A stretch of 64,000 bases of DNA from Euglena gracilis. Taxonomy: Eukaryota; Euglenida; Euglenophyceae; Euglenales. Under the pieces are notes generated by a model, which ran no database searches, was not told the DNA's origin, and saw only the letters and a list, made by a program, of their open reading frames with translations. A program made the translations under genes and the position numbers. Position 1 is the stretch's first letter, and the number at the start of each line of letters is the position of its first letter. Shown here piece by piece: positions 50,801 through 61,830 of this stretch. The stretch lies in the NCBI GenBank assembly GCA_039621445.1, contig CP154955.1:28403471-28467470 (forward strand). The letters are read 5' to 3'.

Positions 50801-51816
50801 CAAGATTGAAACTCAGGAGCCCACCAACCCCAATTTTTCAGCCATGCGGACGTCCTACTGCAATCGATGGTCATAATTGGCTATGGTCGCTCACTGTCGC
50901 TTATGGTCGCTCATGGTTGCCCTTGGTTGGCCTGGACCTGTGGGACCCCGTGAGGGCACGGTCACTATTTTGTCCACCCCTCACAGTCGCTCACGGTCCT
51001 CGTTCACTCACAGTCGGCGCAGGCTGCCCATCACCGTCGGCCAGACAACGGAGTGGTTGAGGGGTTGGGGGCAGACCTGCTCCTCGTGGGACTGCTGCAG
51101 CGCAGCAGCCCCAGGGCTGCCCTGGACGGTTGGGGGGGGGGGCACCGGCCCACCAGCCCCAACTCCTCAAAACAGTTGATAAGGGGGGGACCTCACCAGC
51201 AACGAACGCGTCGAATTTTCGGCCCAAATACTGCTTCATTGATTTAAAAAAGTATGGCAAGGTGGGAGGGAACCCTTACCCATCAGGTTTCCAGCACTAC
51301 CCGTACTCATTTGAAGGTTTTTTTTAATTTGGATGCAGCACATTGATAAAACCATATTTTTAAAATGAATTAGGGACAGTGATGCAGCTGCACAAAAACT
51401 GAATGTAAATGCCAGGTTTAGATTGACCGCAAAACACCAAGCATTTAGTCCACCAAATTGATCTTCAGCCTCCAGTTCAGCCCAGCCCTGGGCAGCCCGC
51501 TGCTGCAACTGTTGCAGCCTCGCCTGCTGCTGCAGCTGTTCCTGCAGTGCCAGCTGGGCCTGCAAGGCAGGGCAGAGGGTGGGACCTGGAGCAGGTCTCC
51601 CGCCAAACACCCCAGGTGTGCCAGCTGTGTTCAAACGGGAGGGGCAAAAAAGGGGGGTCGGGGGCAGCTGTCAAAGAAACAATACTGCAGGTGCTCTTAC
51701 ACCTGCCCATAGTCGGGCGGCATGAACATCGGGGCGCCGGGCATGGCGTACAGCATGGCGGGAGGCAGCGGCGGGTACCCGGGCGGTGGGGGGCCCTGGG
51801 GGTACATCCCGGGCGG
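41818..51816 (-). CDS. YLPM1/ZAP3-like nuclear P-loop protein
   Basis: Exons: 51703-51816, 51454(or about 51464)-51559, 51077-51094, 50136-50246, 47627-48284, 46774-46955, 46119-46202, 45182-45313, about 44815-44923, 43891-43986, about 43340-43549, 42739-42832, 42276-42518, 42146-42167, 41818-41921 (stop TAG). The start is not found. The N-terminal half is Pro/Tyr-rich (PPGMYPQGPPPPGYPPLPP) then Gln-rich coil. Then comes a kinase-like domain: KVVLIVRGLPGSGKSRLAKA (Walker A), SVRIVSIDDCYMQE with KNPETGKREKV, the helix YRLSMAKAMAKYLEQAL, YNFIIVDDWCP (Walker-B-like), VFVVHC, and CVQRNVHDIP. The C-terminal part has KKRVRWADLEGLAEED, matching the conserved tail of vertebrate YLPM1, which binds PP1 and RNA-processing factors in the nucleus. 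Phase holds over most junctions; some need GC donors, and the 44815 donor is unclear. Confidence 0.85.
46119..46202 (-). CDS. Walker A exon of the YLPM1-like protein
   Basis: 28 codons exactly between acceptor CTGCAG and donor GAG|GTGCGC, phase 0 at both ends. They encode KVVLIVRGLPGSGKSRLAKA: a beta strand, the P-loop GLPGSGKS and the start of the following helix. This is the nucleotide-binding loop of the polynucleotide-kinase-like domain in the C-terminal part of YLPM1. Confidence 0.88.
47091..47533. mobile_element. Truncated copy of the TCCAGCC-type MITE
   Basis: From GGGTCCAGCCTCTGGCTGGC to CTTAAGAAATTCCCTG it follows the 52656-53158 element block by block, including GAGCTAGATCAAGGCTGGGG and GGCTCCCAGCCCGAATTTGG. 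The left CAGGGG end and a duplication are absent. It lies in the intron of the YLPM1-like gene between exons 47627 and 46955. Confidence 0.65.
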
Positions 51817-52655
51817 CTACCGGTGGGCTCGAAGGCGAACGCAACAGTCCAGCGTGAAGGACTTCATATGGTGGGGGAAGCAACCTGTTGGCGGGGGGAA
51901 GGAGAATGTAATACCCATCGCCCCCCCCCCCCCGCATCTCAACAAACAATTTTGTGATGAGCAGCAACCAAAGGAAAGAGCTCCCCTCCCTCAGCTGGGA
52001 AATGGACAATCCGAAGAGGAGGATCCATGCTGGAGTGTCGCACTGCCTTGCAAGGCCTGCGGCGTGGTTTGCTCAGGCCAGGTCAGTTTCAATGGATTCT
52101 GTCCTTGGGTCCTGTAAACAGTTGTCAGCTTTCTTTTCGTTCCAGCATGAAATCACAAGGTGTTTGGTGCTGCTGTGCCAGGATTGATAATGATGATTAG
52201 AAATCACAAGGAGATAGACACTGTGGAAACTAGTCAAGTACCCATGTGCCTACAGCCTCAGGAGCAAAAAAAATGAGGTAACTCCCCCCCCCCCAGGCGC
52301 TTGACTCCCATCTGCCTGACATCTATTCCATGCCAAGCCAACCTGCCCCCCTAAAATGGACTTCAGGCTGAACTTGCTTGGCCTTCCATTTTCAGGCCCT
52401 TTGCTTTTTTGCGCATAGCCCGCTGAAATTCTTGCCATGCACACTTGGCCCCCAGGTTGGCCCCAAACCTTACTTTCAAATGTGACCAGGCCAAATGTCC
52501 GGGATGGGGGGGATCACTCAACCCCTCAGTATCCCATCGATAAAAAGCACACATTGGGCTACAGGTTCAAACAAAAGCTCGAACCGTCGAAAGACAGACG
52601 ATCCAATCAAACAAAAGCACACATAGAAAAATTGTGTATTGGGACCTGTGCAGAC

Positions 52656-53158
52656 CAGGGGATCCTTAAGGACCCCCCCCCCCCGGGGGTCCAGCCTCCG
52701 GCTGGCAAAAAGGCTGCTGGCTTTGAGCTGGCTGGCTGGACTCCCCCCTGGGGGGTGGGGGTGGGGGTCCAGGGCTGGAGGGGGCTGGGCTGGGCTGGGC
52801 TGGGTCGGTGAAAACAAAATTTTCTAAATTTTTTTTGCCATTTTCGACATTTTGGTGGACGGAGCTAGATCAAGGCTGGGGGGCTGTGATGGAGGAAGCT
52901 GTGGTGAGGGGGAAAAATGCAGGGATAGGTGACCTGGGCAGCCCAGTTGGCTGGCCAGCCTGCGGCCGGCTGGCCAGCCTGCGGCCGGCTGGCCCAGCCT
53001 TCGGCCGGAGGCCGGGCTGGACCCGACTTTATTTCACTCGACCCCCGGGTGGGGGGGGGGCTCCCAGCCCGAATTTGGGCTGCTGGCTGGATTTGAGCTG
53101 GCTGGCAGGCTGGACCCCCCCGGGGGATGGGGTACCCTCCGGCTTAAGAAATCCCCTG
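52656..53158. mobile_element. hAT-like MITE, TCCAGCC family, 503 bp
   Basis: Begins CAGGGGATCCTTAAGGACC and ends GGCTTAAGAAATCCCCTG. Flanks GTGCAGAC (52648-52655) and GTGCAAAC (53159-53166) match 7 of 8. The interior is rich in GGCTGGC tandem words and a GAGCTAGATCAAGGCTGGGG block. Relatives: 47091-47533 (left end lost), 38298-about 38740 (inverse orientation), a solo left end at 38860. It ends 38 bp short of the stop codon of the membrane-anchored gene. Confidence 0.82.
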
Positions 53159-53195
53159 GTGCAAACAAACGGAAGTTGGTGGGGCCGGGTTGCGG

Positions 53196-55198
53196 TCAGA
53201 GCGCCCGGGTGTCCTTGACGGTCGTGCCCCGGGAGGACCAGTACGCGTAGCACACTACGAACAGGATGGCGCCCCCCACCGTGGACATCACCAGCGTGAA
53301 CAGCGGGTTCCGCCGACCTTCCCGCTCCAGGATGGGCACCTCTGCCACCGGCGCCGGGTCGGGCGGGGCCCCCTCCTCCCCGGGCGGTTCAGCGTCTCCC
53401 GGCGCCCCGCCGGCAGCGTCGCCCGTCGCTCCGGCGGGCGCCTTGCCCTCGACTGCCGCGGCCCCGGCGTTGTGGTCCGGGTCCGCTGGGGCTGCCACGG
53501 CCCCGGCACCGGCGGTGGCCGCCGCGTCGCCCGGCGGCGGCTGCGGCGGCCCCGGCGGGTGGTCCGCCCCGTCCAGGCTGGCCGGGGGGTCCGCCGTGGG
53601 GCCGGCCGCTGGCTCTGTCGGGTTCCGTGCCGCAGCTTCCGGCGGTTGGCCGCAGGGCTTGAGAGACCTTGGGGGGGGGCAGTCATCCTACAGCGTGGAC
53701 ACAGCGTGAACACACGTGGCGGAGCAGAGTTGCGGTGGAACAGCCCGAGGTGTGGCGGCAGTGCCAGCCCTGCTCGGTGCTTCGCCGCTGGCTCGGGCTT
53801 GGGGTTCACGGGGGCGGCGTTCGCGGGGGCGGCCGGCGCTGCCGTGCCTTGGGCGACGACGCACTGCAGCTTGGGGTTCAACTTCTTCAGGCCTCTGGGA
53901 GCGGGGGGGGGGGGGGGGGGGGGTGACCATTAAAAAAACCAAAGAAAGGAACCCATCCCCATCTTGTCTTTCGCAACCGCAGGACGGACGTTTGGGGCAT
54001 TCGATCATTGAACGATTGAGATTGAAAAAAAATAAACACGGCTCATCTCCATAAACTCAGGTGATGGTGCTTGCTGGCTTTCTTTCAAATTATTTAGGGG
54101 GCACAGTGAGAAGAGCACTGCAGGAGGGTTCAAAAAAAGCAGGTCCGCAGTTCGGCCAGGGACCCTTAGCACCCCACAGGGGATCCAGCCAGCCTACTAT
54201 AAAAACAGGTGCTGGCTGGACCCCCCCCCCAAGAGGGGTGGGGAGGGGCAACCAGGCATCGAGCTGGACCAGGCTGGCACCCGAAATTTGCAAAAAGAGC
54301 CAAATCCAGCCGGGGGGTTGGGATTCTTCAGCCAAAAGGTTTGCGGGAAAACCTCCAAAAGCCCTCGGCTCGGCAGCCTGTCTGGGAGTTGCAGGCTGGC
54401 AAAAACAGTCAGGCTGGCTGGACCTCCTGTCTGGGGCAGAAAAAACCCTCGCACATGGTGCACAACTCAGCTGATCGCCTGGTGCTTCCAACGTTTTCTC
54501 TCTCTCTCTCTGAGTCCTCTCTGCCGCACTTCCATCAGCGGCGGGAGGCACCTGACCCCTGCAATCAGCCAGCACAGCTGCCGGTTGTCCAAGGAAGCCG
54601 TCCCAAGGCCTCTCTGGGCATGTCAACTCTGAACCCGGAGTTGGCCCCCTGGGGGTCTGCTTGTTTCTCGCTGCGACACCATCACAAGCAAGGCACTCCA
54701 AAAAAAAGGCTCATCCCCCGATGGCCGGCTGTTGTGTTTGCCGCTCGGAGGCCCGCTGCGCAAAGAAAGGCCTGGCCTCGAGGCCGTTCACGCCGGGGTC
54801 AGCCTTCCGCGCCTCCTTGAAGAGCTCCGTGCACTCCGCCAACGTCTTGCCCCGGAGGGCCTTCCTGGACCGACCAACGGGGAGGGGGACGGCCAATACG
54901 GACGGGGAGGGGGATGGCCAATACCGGTTGTGGGCCGGGGAAGAGCACAGACCCATCGGGTGGGGGATGACTGTCCGGGCGGAACGGGAGCATCCCACAG
55001 GTCAGCACGGAGACATGTCGTCCACAATATTCTTCAAGTTTTCTCGTCCTTATGGCGCGAGCCAAGTGGATCGACTGCACCGGTCCAGGGGGCGAGAGCA
55101 CACTTGACAGCACCAACTGCAAAAGAACACGAACCTTCATACGTGACCAGGTCCTCCGCTGCTGTTGTGGCAGCAGGCGCTGGTCGTTGGTCCGCCAT
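53196..55198 (-). CDS. Unidentified protein with C-terminal membrane helix (possibly two genes)
   Basis: First exon 55135-55198: ATG, MADQRPAPAATTAAEDLVTY, GTTCGT donor. A second block, 54711-54864 after acceptor GGTCCAG, reads ALRGKTLAECTELFKEARKA and stops (TGA 54711) after TQQPAIGG, unless GTGAAC after ADPG is the donor. A third block, about 53790-53893, reads LKKLNPKLQCVVAQGT followed by Ala/Pro/Lys. The last exon, 53196-53657, is about 110 residues of Ala/Pro/Gly/Asp followed by NPLFTLVMSTVGGAILFVVC and SSRGTTVKDTRAL-stop: one helix about 20 residues before the end, hence tail-anchored or single-pass with a short tail. Phases between the first blocks do not agree, so this may be two adjacent genes. 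No family is recognised. Confidence 0.45.
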
Positions 55199-55851
55199 TA
55201 GCAGAACTCAATCGATGGGGGTGGAAGGTTGCATTTGTATTCTGGGGCATGTGTACGACATTTTTTTGTTTTGGTGCTCCGAGTACAGCACCTCGCGTGG
55301 TGGCCCTCTTTAGTCCCTGGGAGTTGAAAGTCTTCATCAAGCAAAATTAGAGCCGTTGTTCCTAATTGTGCACAATTGTGCACACCGCTGTTTTTTTGTT
55401 TACTCTCAGTGCACGGCTATTCAAAACGATGTTCACTTTTGCGGGTAGGAATCAAAAGCCCTCACACCCTCGAAACGATCTGGCTACAGGCTCTCAATAA
55501 AAGCGTTGAGATTATTGCAATGGGATCAATGGCCCCACTGGTACCAACAATTATATCATTTATCAGACCAAATCTGGTCCAAAATCAGAGATGAGGTCGC
55601 CAAAGAAAGCTTTACGAAAGGTAAGTGGGAGAAAGCCATTCCCATCAGACCCCTCCCCACCCTTTCCCCGCCTCAGCCACGCTGCCAGCCCTGGATGAGG
55701 ATCGACAGCAACAGCAAGGGGACAATGCGCATCAGCGCTGGGGGGTTGGCTCCGCACCCTCAGCCATGTTGGAGGTGCCCGCCAAGGGGGGAAATGAATA
55801 CAAAAAAGGAGACAAGCAATAAATGATAGTGAAAGCAAACGTCCATACCCA

Positions 55852-56080
55852 ACCCCCCCCCCCCCCAGATTGGCCGCCCGTTGGGCGGCCTTGGATGCCC
55901 AAATGGCCGATCTGGGGGGGTGACAATCTGGCACGGGGGGTCCCCAATTTTTGACCAAAACCGGGGGGGGGGGGGGGTAAAATGGAGGAACGGCCAATTT
56001 GGCACGGTGATTTGTTAAAACCGAATGGCCAATTCCGCCCGGGGTTGTACAAAACCGATACGACCAATCTGGGGGGGGGG
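55852..56080. mobile_element. C-run TIR element (AGATTGG type)
   Basis: C14-AGATTGGCC at the left and GACCAATCT-G10 at the right are inverse. Internal modules repeat the same word in both orientations (GGCCGATCTGGGGGG, GGCCAATTTGGCACGG, GGCCAATTCCGCCC). There are no ORFs. Confidence 0.55.
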
Positions 56081-57548
56081 TACAATCTGGGGGTAATTCT
56101 CATTGCGATATTGTGATGACGGTTATATTTATGGGTTCTTTTTCGGAACGTTTCCCACAGGGTGCGGTGTGGAAATAACAAAAAAATGCCGTGCTCAGGT
56201 TAAACCTGGTCAGGTTAAACCCCATCTTTCAGAAATAGTCTGTTGTACTACGTTGATCAACCAAAATTTGTGTGGTTCTCAGCACCAACCGGGCGATTGG
56301 ACTGGATAGAAATTTTGGTGGGAATTGGTGAGATGAGTTCAGAAAAAAACATCTGTAGCAGTTTTTATTCCTTTTGTGCAATGACACATTGGGAGTTATT
56401 GCTTTGTGCCTTTCTGCACCCACTAGCTCTCAAATTGGCTGAGCGAGGGGAGGTGTGAACTCGAACACAAAGGTTATTGCAAAAATGATCGTCACAATTC
56501 TTTAGAACATCTGTGAAACATTTTCGAAATTCTAAATTGAACGAGAATGCCTAATCTGATTCCACAAGAAAAAATATAATCAGAGTTCATTTTCATTTTT
56601 TTTTTCATAATTGCACGTTTGCACATTTTCTCAAAGAATGTGAAAAAAAGGAAAATGATTTCAAAGAAAGTCTATAACAATCTATCAAAAATTGTCTTTT
56701 TTTTAAACAAAGCATGTAAATGAAATTGTTTTGGGGTTTTCAATCCAAGGAATTAATAATTCTGTGATTTAAAAAATTTCCTCCCCCTTTTTGACGTTCC
56801 GATAAAAAAAATGTTTCATTGGATTTTATGCACCTTTAAAATCTCAGGATGTTTATCGCTTTTTTAAAAAAAATAAATTTCCAATTTTGGCGAGGTGATC
56901 AACAAAAAACTTTGCTGCCGAAACATTCACAAAAAAACATTGGTATCCACAGGCAATTAACAAAAGGTTTTTGTTCTCTGGAATCCAAGGCCCTGCAAAG
57001 ATACTTCAAATCAAGAGTGGAAATTGTATATTTTTCTTTGATGTGATTCTCATCTTCCTCAATGCAGAGCCAGCGTTTTCAAATAATTCTTTGGGGGGGG
57101 CTATTTCAGAAACAATTTATCATCATTCATGACTGCAATTGCTTCAGAAACATTTTGATAAATATCATTACGATGTTCAGTATTCTGCTCCCATGAATCA
57201 CTTTTTATCTTTGTGACTGAAGATGGGACAAGGGTCTGTAACATATATCGGTGGGAAACTGATTCACAATCAATGGAGGAAAGCTCGCAAGCGCATTGCC
57301 ATACACAGAAGTGAAATGTCCTCTGTGACATGGAAAACAGGCTGGGGTAAGGGCCAATGCTGTTGCATGACAAAATGCCAACGACAGCACGGCGCATCCG
57401 CAAGGGAACCGGCATTGATTAGCGAGACGAAGGCGGCGAGACGAAGGAGCTCGGCGATTCCGCAGGTCAGTGAGCTGGGTGAGAGGTGAAGGCGGGGGGG
57501 GCAGGGGGGGGGGGGTTGTTCGAGGGACGGAGGAAGCCCTCCCTCCTG

Positions 57549-57998
57549 CAGGGGGGGGGGGGAAATGCAACTGGGCCCTTCAAATTATGCAAGTCAAAAA
57601 AATGCAAAAAAATGCAAAAAAATGCAAAAAAAATGCAAAAAAATGCAACTTGCATGAAAAACCTGAGAAAAAGCTGGAATATAACAGAGCTTTGCTGCCT
57701 AAGATCAAAAAAAATTTCCAGGGCAAAATATTTTATGCAAAAAATGCAAAAAAAATGCAAAAAAATCCATAAATATGGCAACCAACAACAAAATTTTTTC
57801 CAGGGCAAAATATTTTATGTAGAAAATGCAAAAATATGCAAAAAAATTCAAACATATGGCAACCAACTACAAAAATTTTTTCCGGGGAAAATATTTTATG
57901 CAAAAAAATGCAAAAAAATGCAAAAAAATGCAAATTTCGGGAAAAGCCGATTATGCAAAAAAATGCAAATTATGCAAGTTGCATTTTCCCCCCCCCTG
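57549..57998. mobile_element. hAT-like MITE with ATGCAAAA arrays, 450 bp
   Basis: Starts CAGGGG (12 G in all) then AAATGCAACT; ends AGTTGCATTTT-C9-TG. Direct repeat CCTCCTG abuts both ends (57542-57548, 57999-58005). Inside are (ATGCAAAAA)n and three tandem units of about 80 bp beginning TTTTTTCCAGGGCAAAATAT (about 57714, 57795, 57878). Confidence 0.72.
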
Positions 57999-58650
57999 CC
58001 TCCTGCCGCGGGGTCAAGGACAAAGCCAACCGGGAAATTATCCACCAGGGAAATGTTAGAGAAATAAAAAATGTGTTTCCCTGGACTGGTGTAGAATCAA
58101 ACCCACGGCCTCCTTCTGGTGAAGCCAGGCACGAAACGCCACTTCAAGACCCAAACGTCCCCTGGAGGGGTGCCTTAGAGGTTATGGGTTTGTGCCATAT
58201 CTCTAGTGAAGCCTTTGTGATCAGCTAACTGGTGCTTTAATTGGGGGAGGGGAAGAGGATGGTGTTGCATTTTTCCCTAAAAAAAAGTGATTTTAAAATT
58301 TTTTAACAAAAAAAAACCTAGCCTCGCAGGAAGGCAGAATGAGCCCTGAGACCAATATTGATTGAAACCGATATTAAACAACAAATCTTCACCCCCGCTT
58401 GAGGTACTGGTGCCTTTGTGTCTGAGGGACGTTTCCCACCAAACCCTCCGCAAAAAAAAACTACTGATGAGCTTGTGCAACCAACCTTGTGGGAGGAAAT
58501 TCGGTCTTGCACTTTCAGCTCCGATGGAAATTACGACCGGAACCATTATTCAGGTCTGGTCTGCCGTATGCCCACCCACCCCTTCCTCGCTGTTTTGAAC
58601 GTGTGCCCACCTGGCTATGGAGGGTTCCGGGGGGAGGGGGCTTGGCGACG

Positions 58651-60146
58651 TCACCGCACCGCCGGCTTCGTCAGGCTCGGCTGGTGAACGAGGCGCTCCA
58701 CGAACGCCACCATCTTGCAGTGCACCCACAGGGCCTCCGGCACCAGGCAGTGGAAGATGGCGAAGGCGTGGAACGTGTCCTGTAGCGCCGCGCCGTCGGC
58801 CGGGGTCCAACCCCACCGCTTGGAAGCCCTCCCACCCCCTCCCCCACGCCTCAGCTGTCGTGTGTTGGGGAACCCCCCCCAGGCCTCCATCCTCCCCAGG
58901 CCTTCCCACACAGCTCTCTGCACAATAGAAAACTCCAGAGGCAAGAAAGGTGCCGAAGGCCATTCGGCCCCAGGAACACCCACCCACCCACCCACCAGCA
59001 TGGGGTCAGGGGGAGGGGGGTCGGCCTCCTGCCACCACCTCTGGGGTTTCTGGGATTGCCATTCCACTGGGTGGCACAAAGGAGTACACGTTTCGACTCC
59101 TGTTCATGCACTTCAGGAAATGGAAGGGAAACCGGAAAGACGGTAGACAGAAGGAATGAGATAATGAAGCAATCTGGACCCAAAGAGAGAAACCAGCCTT
59201 TCAATTTTGATTCTGAAATGCCGAAATGTTCGTGTTTCCTAGAATACAAACACCACTGTAAACTCCCTTAAAACCATCAATACGTCTCTCTGTCCGCCCC
59301 AGTGTTTCCAATTTGTAAACTCGCTTGGTTGTTGTGTTGCCCTTGACCTTCTGCCCCGCCATGTCCCCAAACGAAATTCTGTCCAAAATTCCCCACACTT
59401 CCCCCACTTGACAGTTCCCCACCCCGGGGAGGAGAGGAGGGCACGCCTTGATGACGACGTCCTCCACCACCACCCCGCCCTGCCGGGCTTTGGCAGCAAA
59501 CATGGCGTTCTCGTCCGCGCAGCTCTCCGTGTCGGCCCCACAGCCCCCGTCCTTTGGCCGGTCGGCACCCCATCCCCCCCCCCCCCGAGTTGAGGGACAT
59601 GAGGGACGCACGCCCCCCCACTGCCCACCTGTGTTTCAGCAGAGCGGAAAGGGGTCGTGCCCACTGTAGGCAAAGAACAGCGGGGGGAAACCTTCCACGG
59701 ACCTGCGAGACATGACGGAGCAGTCCTCAGCAAATCCTTGTTCCGGACGTTTCTGAAATAGATTTTTGCAGTATTGCACCTTGGAAGGCTCTTTCCAGGG
59801 GCTTTCTGATGGAATTCGCACTCACTCCCTCCCAGGACTCACACACACTCTCTCTCACTCACTCCCTCAGGACGCTGATGTTCAGGAGTTTAGGTTTTCG
59901 AAATTTCAAGCACCTCGTTTTCCTTTGTGATTTGTAAATGCGATCTCGCAGAGGGTTGGAGCATGCTTTTAGCGGCAGGAATTGAACAGAACGCGGAGGG
60001 GTGTGCCCAAGGCAAGCCAGTAAAATTCAGCTTTGACCCAAGGTCAAAACGTCTGCTTGGTGCACACGTGTAGGAGTGCAGCCCCATCAGATGGCCCACC
60101 CAGACCAATTACTTCCATCGAAGATGATGGAAGCACACACACACTC

Positions 60147-60181
<35 letters not shown>

Positions 60182-61211
60182 CACACACACCGTGACAGAG
60201 GCGACCAGAAATCCCGTCGGCCGTCAGGCACGATGTGGTCGGCAAATGACTTCACAAAACGGACAACTTCATTGGAGATGAACGGGTCCCGGGACTCAAG
60301 CATGCTAGGGGTACTCGCAGTGACATCAGGGCTGAGTGTTCGCAAACCGCGGATGAATAATCAGGGGGTTCCTCAAAAACCTTCTGATTCCCCACAATCC
60401 CTCCGTTCATCAATTGCCGTGGGCAAACGCTCACTGTCTTTTCACCTCAGCTCTGGGCGAGGTCCAGCCATGCGCTGAGCAGGAAAGCCCCTGTGTTTCG
60501 AGCAAAAGCAAGAGCAAAAGGAGTGAGAGTCCAATAAGTCGGTTCTGAGTCTGCCACATGCCACCCCAAGCCTGACCCCTCACCCCTGCGGATGGCCGAT
60601 GGAAATGGGGGCGAGGGCACACCGGCAGGCATGGGCAGTGACCTCTTGGGCAGCTCCGAGAGCAGGAGGGCGGCCAGCAGGCTGCCGGAGGAGACGCCCC
60701 CGAGGACGATGCGCCCAGGGTTGGTGGTGGCACACAGCCACTCGTACGCCTGGGGAGGGCCAATGCAGCGGCCGCACTGCTGTGCTGCCCAGCACAGGCC
60801 ACGCAACCACGCTGAAGGGGGAAGTCGGGCATCAAAATTGGGGCATCTCCACGTATTCCACGTATCTCCATGTATTAAAAGCGACTATTTTTTTGCATGA
60901 CAATATGACATGTCCGAAAATGGTCCCGGAACGTTTGTGCAATTTCTGCCCTGCCACCCACCTTGCTAAAACCAATTTCATCCATAACCTTGTCCCTTTC
61001 CCTATACAGGACGGACGCCACTCCGCGGCGCAGCCCCGCAAAACGGGGGGGGGGGGCACCTCAACGGCATCCTGTAGGATGTCCTCGATGGAGTTCTCCG
61101 GCGCGCGGCGGTGGGCGGCCATGTACACGTTGCACTTGGTGGCCAGGCCGATGCGGGCCAGGTACCCCGCGCAGCCCGGGGCGTCCCCGCCAATGAACGC
61201 CCCGCCGTGGA
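58651..61211 (-). CDS. Alpha/beta hydrolase, HSL/AADAC type (5' exon missing)
   Basis: Exons: 61060-61211, 60643-60749, 60191-60304, about 59640-59702, 59447-about 59556, 58651-58779 (stop TGA). Phase holds for the first four. The sequence follows the Abhydrolase_3 order: HGGAFIGGD (oxyanion-hole motif, first codon of HGG at the exon edge), HRRAPENSIEDILQDAVEAY, RIVLGGVSSGSLLAALLL (nucleophile elbow GVSSG), SRDPFISNEVVRF...FWSPLS (cap and SPL motif), GFPPLFFAYSGHD, ESCADENAMFAAKARQGGV, and DTFHAFAIFHCLVPEAL with the catalytic-His position. The family hydrolyses esters, lipids or xenobiotics. The elbow is GVSSG rather than the usual GDSAG. The junction near 59640-59556 breaks frame. The donor at 59447 is GC. 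Residues before HGG lie in exons I could not place. Confidence 0.82.
60136..60190. repeat. (AC)n microsatellite at a splice donor
   Basis: Minus-strand (GT)n beginning at the donor of hydrolase exon 60191-60304. Confidence 0.95.
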
Positions 61212-61739
61212 CTCAGGCGGTCACCCCTCCCCAGGCAGGACGGAAAAAATAGCTGGGGGATCCGGGTACTCCCCCAGGGTCGGTCTGGACCCCCCTTGGC
61301 AGGTGCGGGGGCCCCTTCCAGTCCAGGGGGGGGGGGGACACTCCCCCTCCTAACCCGACCACCCTCTTTGTATTGAACCCTGCCCACCCCCTGCCCAGGC
61401 TAGGGGGGGAAGAAGGGTATTAAGTCTGCGGTTAGGGGGGGGGGGTGCAGAAAATTTCCCGGACAAAGCGACGGAAAAATTCTTTGGGCTTTTGCGCCTT
61501 GACCCAAAAATCCCAAAATAGCCCAAAAATCGGGTTTTCACACACTTCTTTTTAAAAAAAATCGGTCAAAACAACCCGAAAAAAATTCAGCCTCCCTGGC
61601 ACGAAACACCAGAAAGTTCTATTTTGGGGTCCTCCTGAGGAGGAGGGGGGTGGTCTGACCCCCCCTCCCCCTCTGCAAAACCACCGCTCACTTGATACCC
61701 TGGGGGGGGGGGGCAGTGAGACAGCAGCCCCCCGCCCCT

Positions 61740-61830
61740 GCGTTTTGAAGCAGCAGTTCGGACTGGTTCGCATGCACCGCGTAAGCCGTTTCAGGACCAG
61801 CTCCAAGAGGCCAGACCTCAAATTCCACTG
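61740..61830 (-). CDS. Possible upstream exon of the hydrolase
   Basis: A frame running VEFEVWPLGAGPETAYAV then HANQSELLLQNA has coding-like composition and lies about 0.5 kb upstream of the HGG exon. No clean GT donor follows and the phase is untested, so it is only a candidate N-terminal exon. Confidence 0.2.

Larger units (their letters stand above)
55199..58650. other. Intergenic, two small elements
   Basis: TIR elements at 55852 and 57549 and AT-rich sequence from 56450 to 57120. A short hydrophobic frame at 55681-55737 (minus, MRIVPLLLLSILIQG) could be a signal-peptide exon but has no partner. Confidence 0.45.

Noticed and set aside
58080-58135. tRNA-like segment with GGGTTTGATTCT on the minus strand
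   Set aside because: Could be a worn tRNA-derived repeat, but no cloverleaf and no second copy seen.
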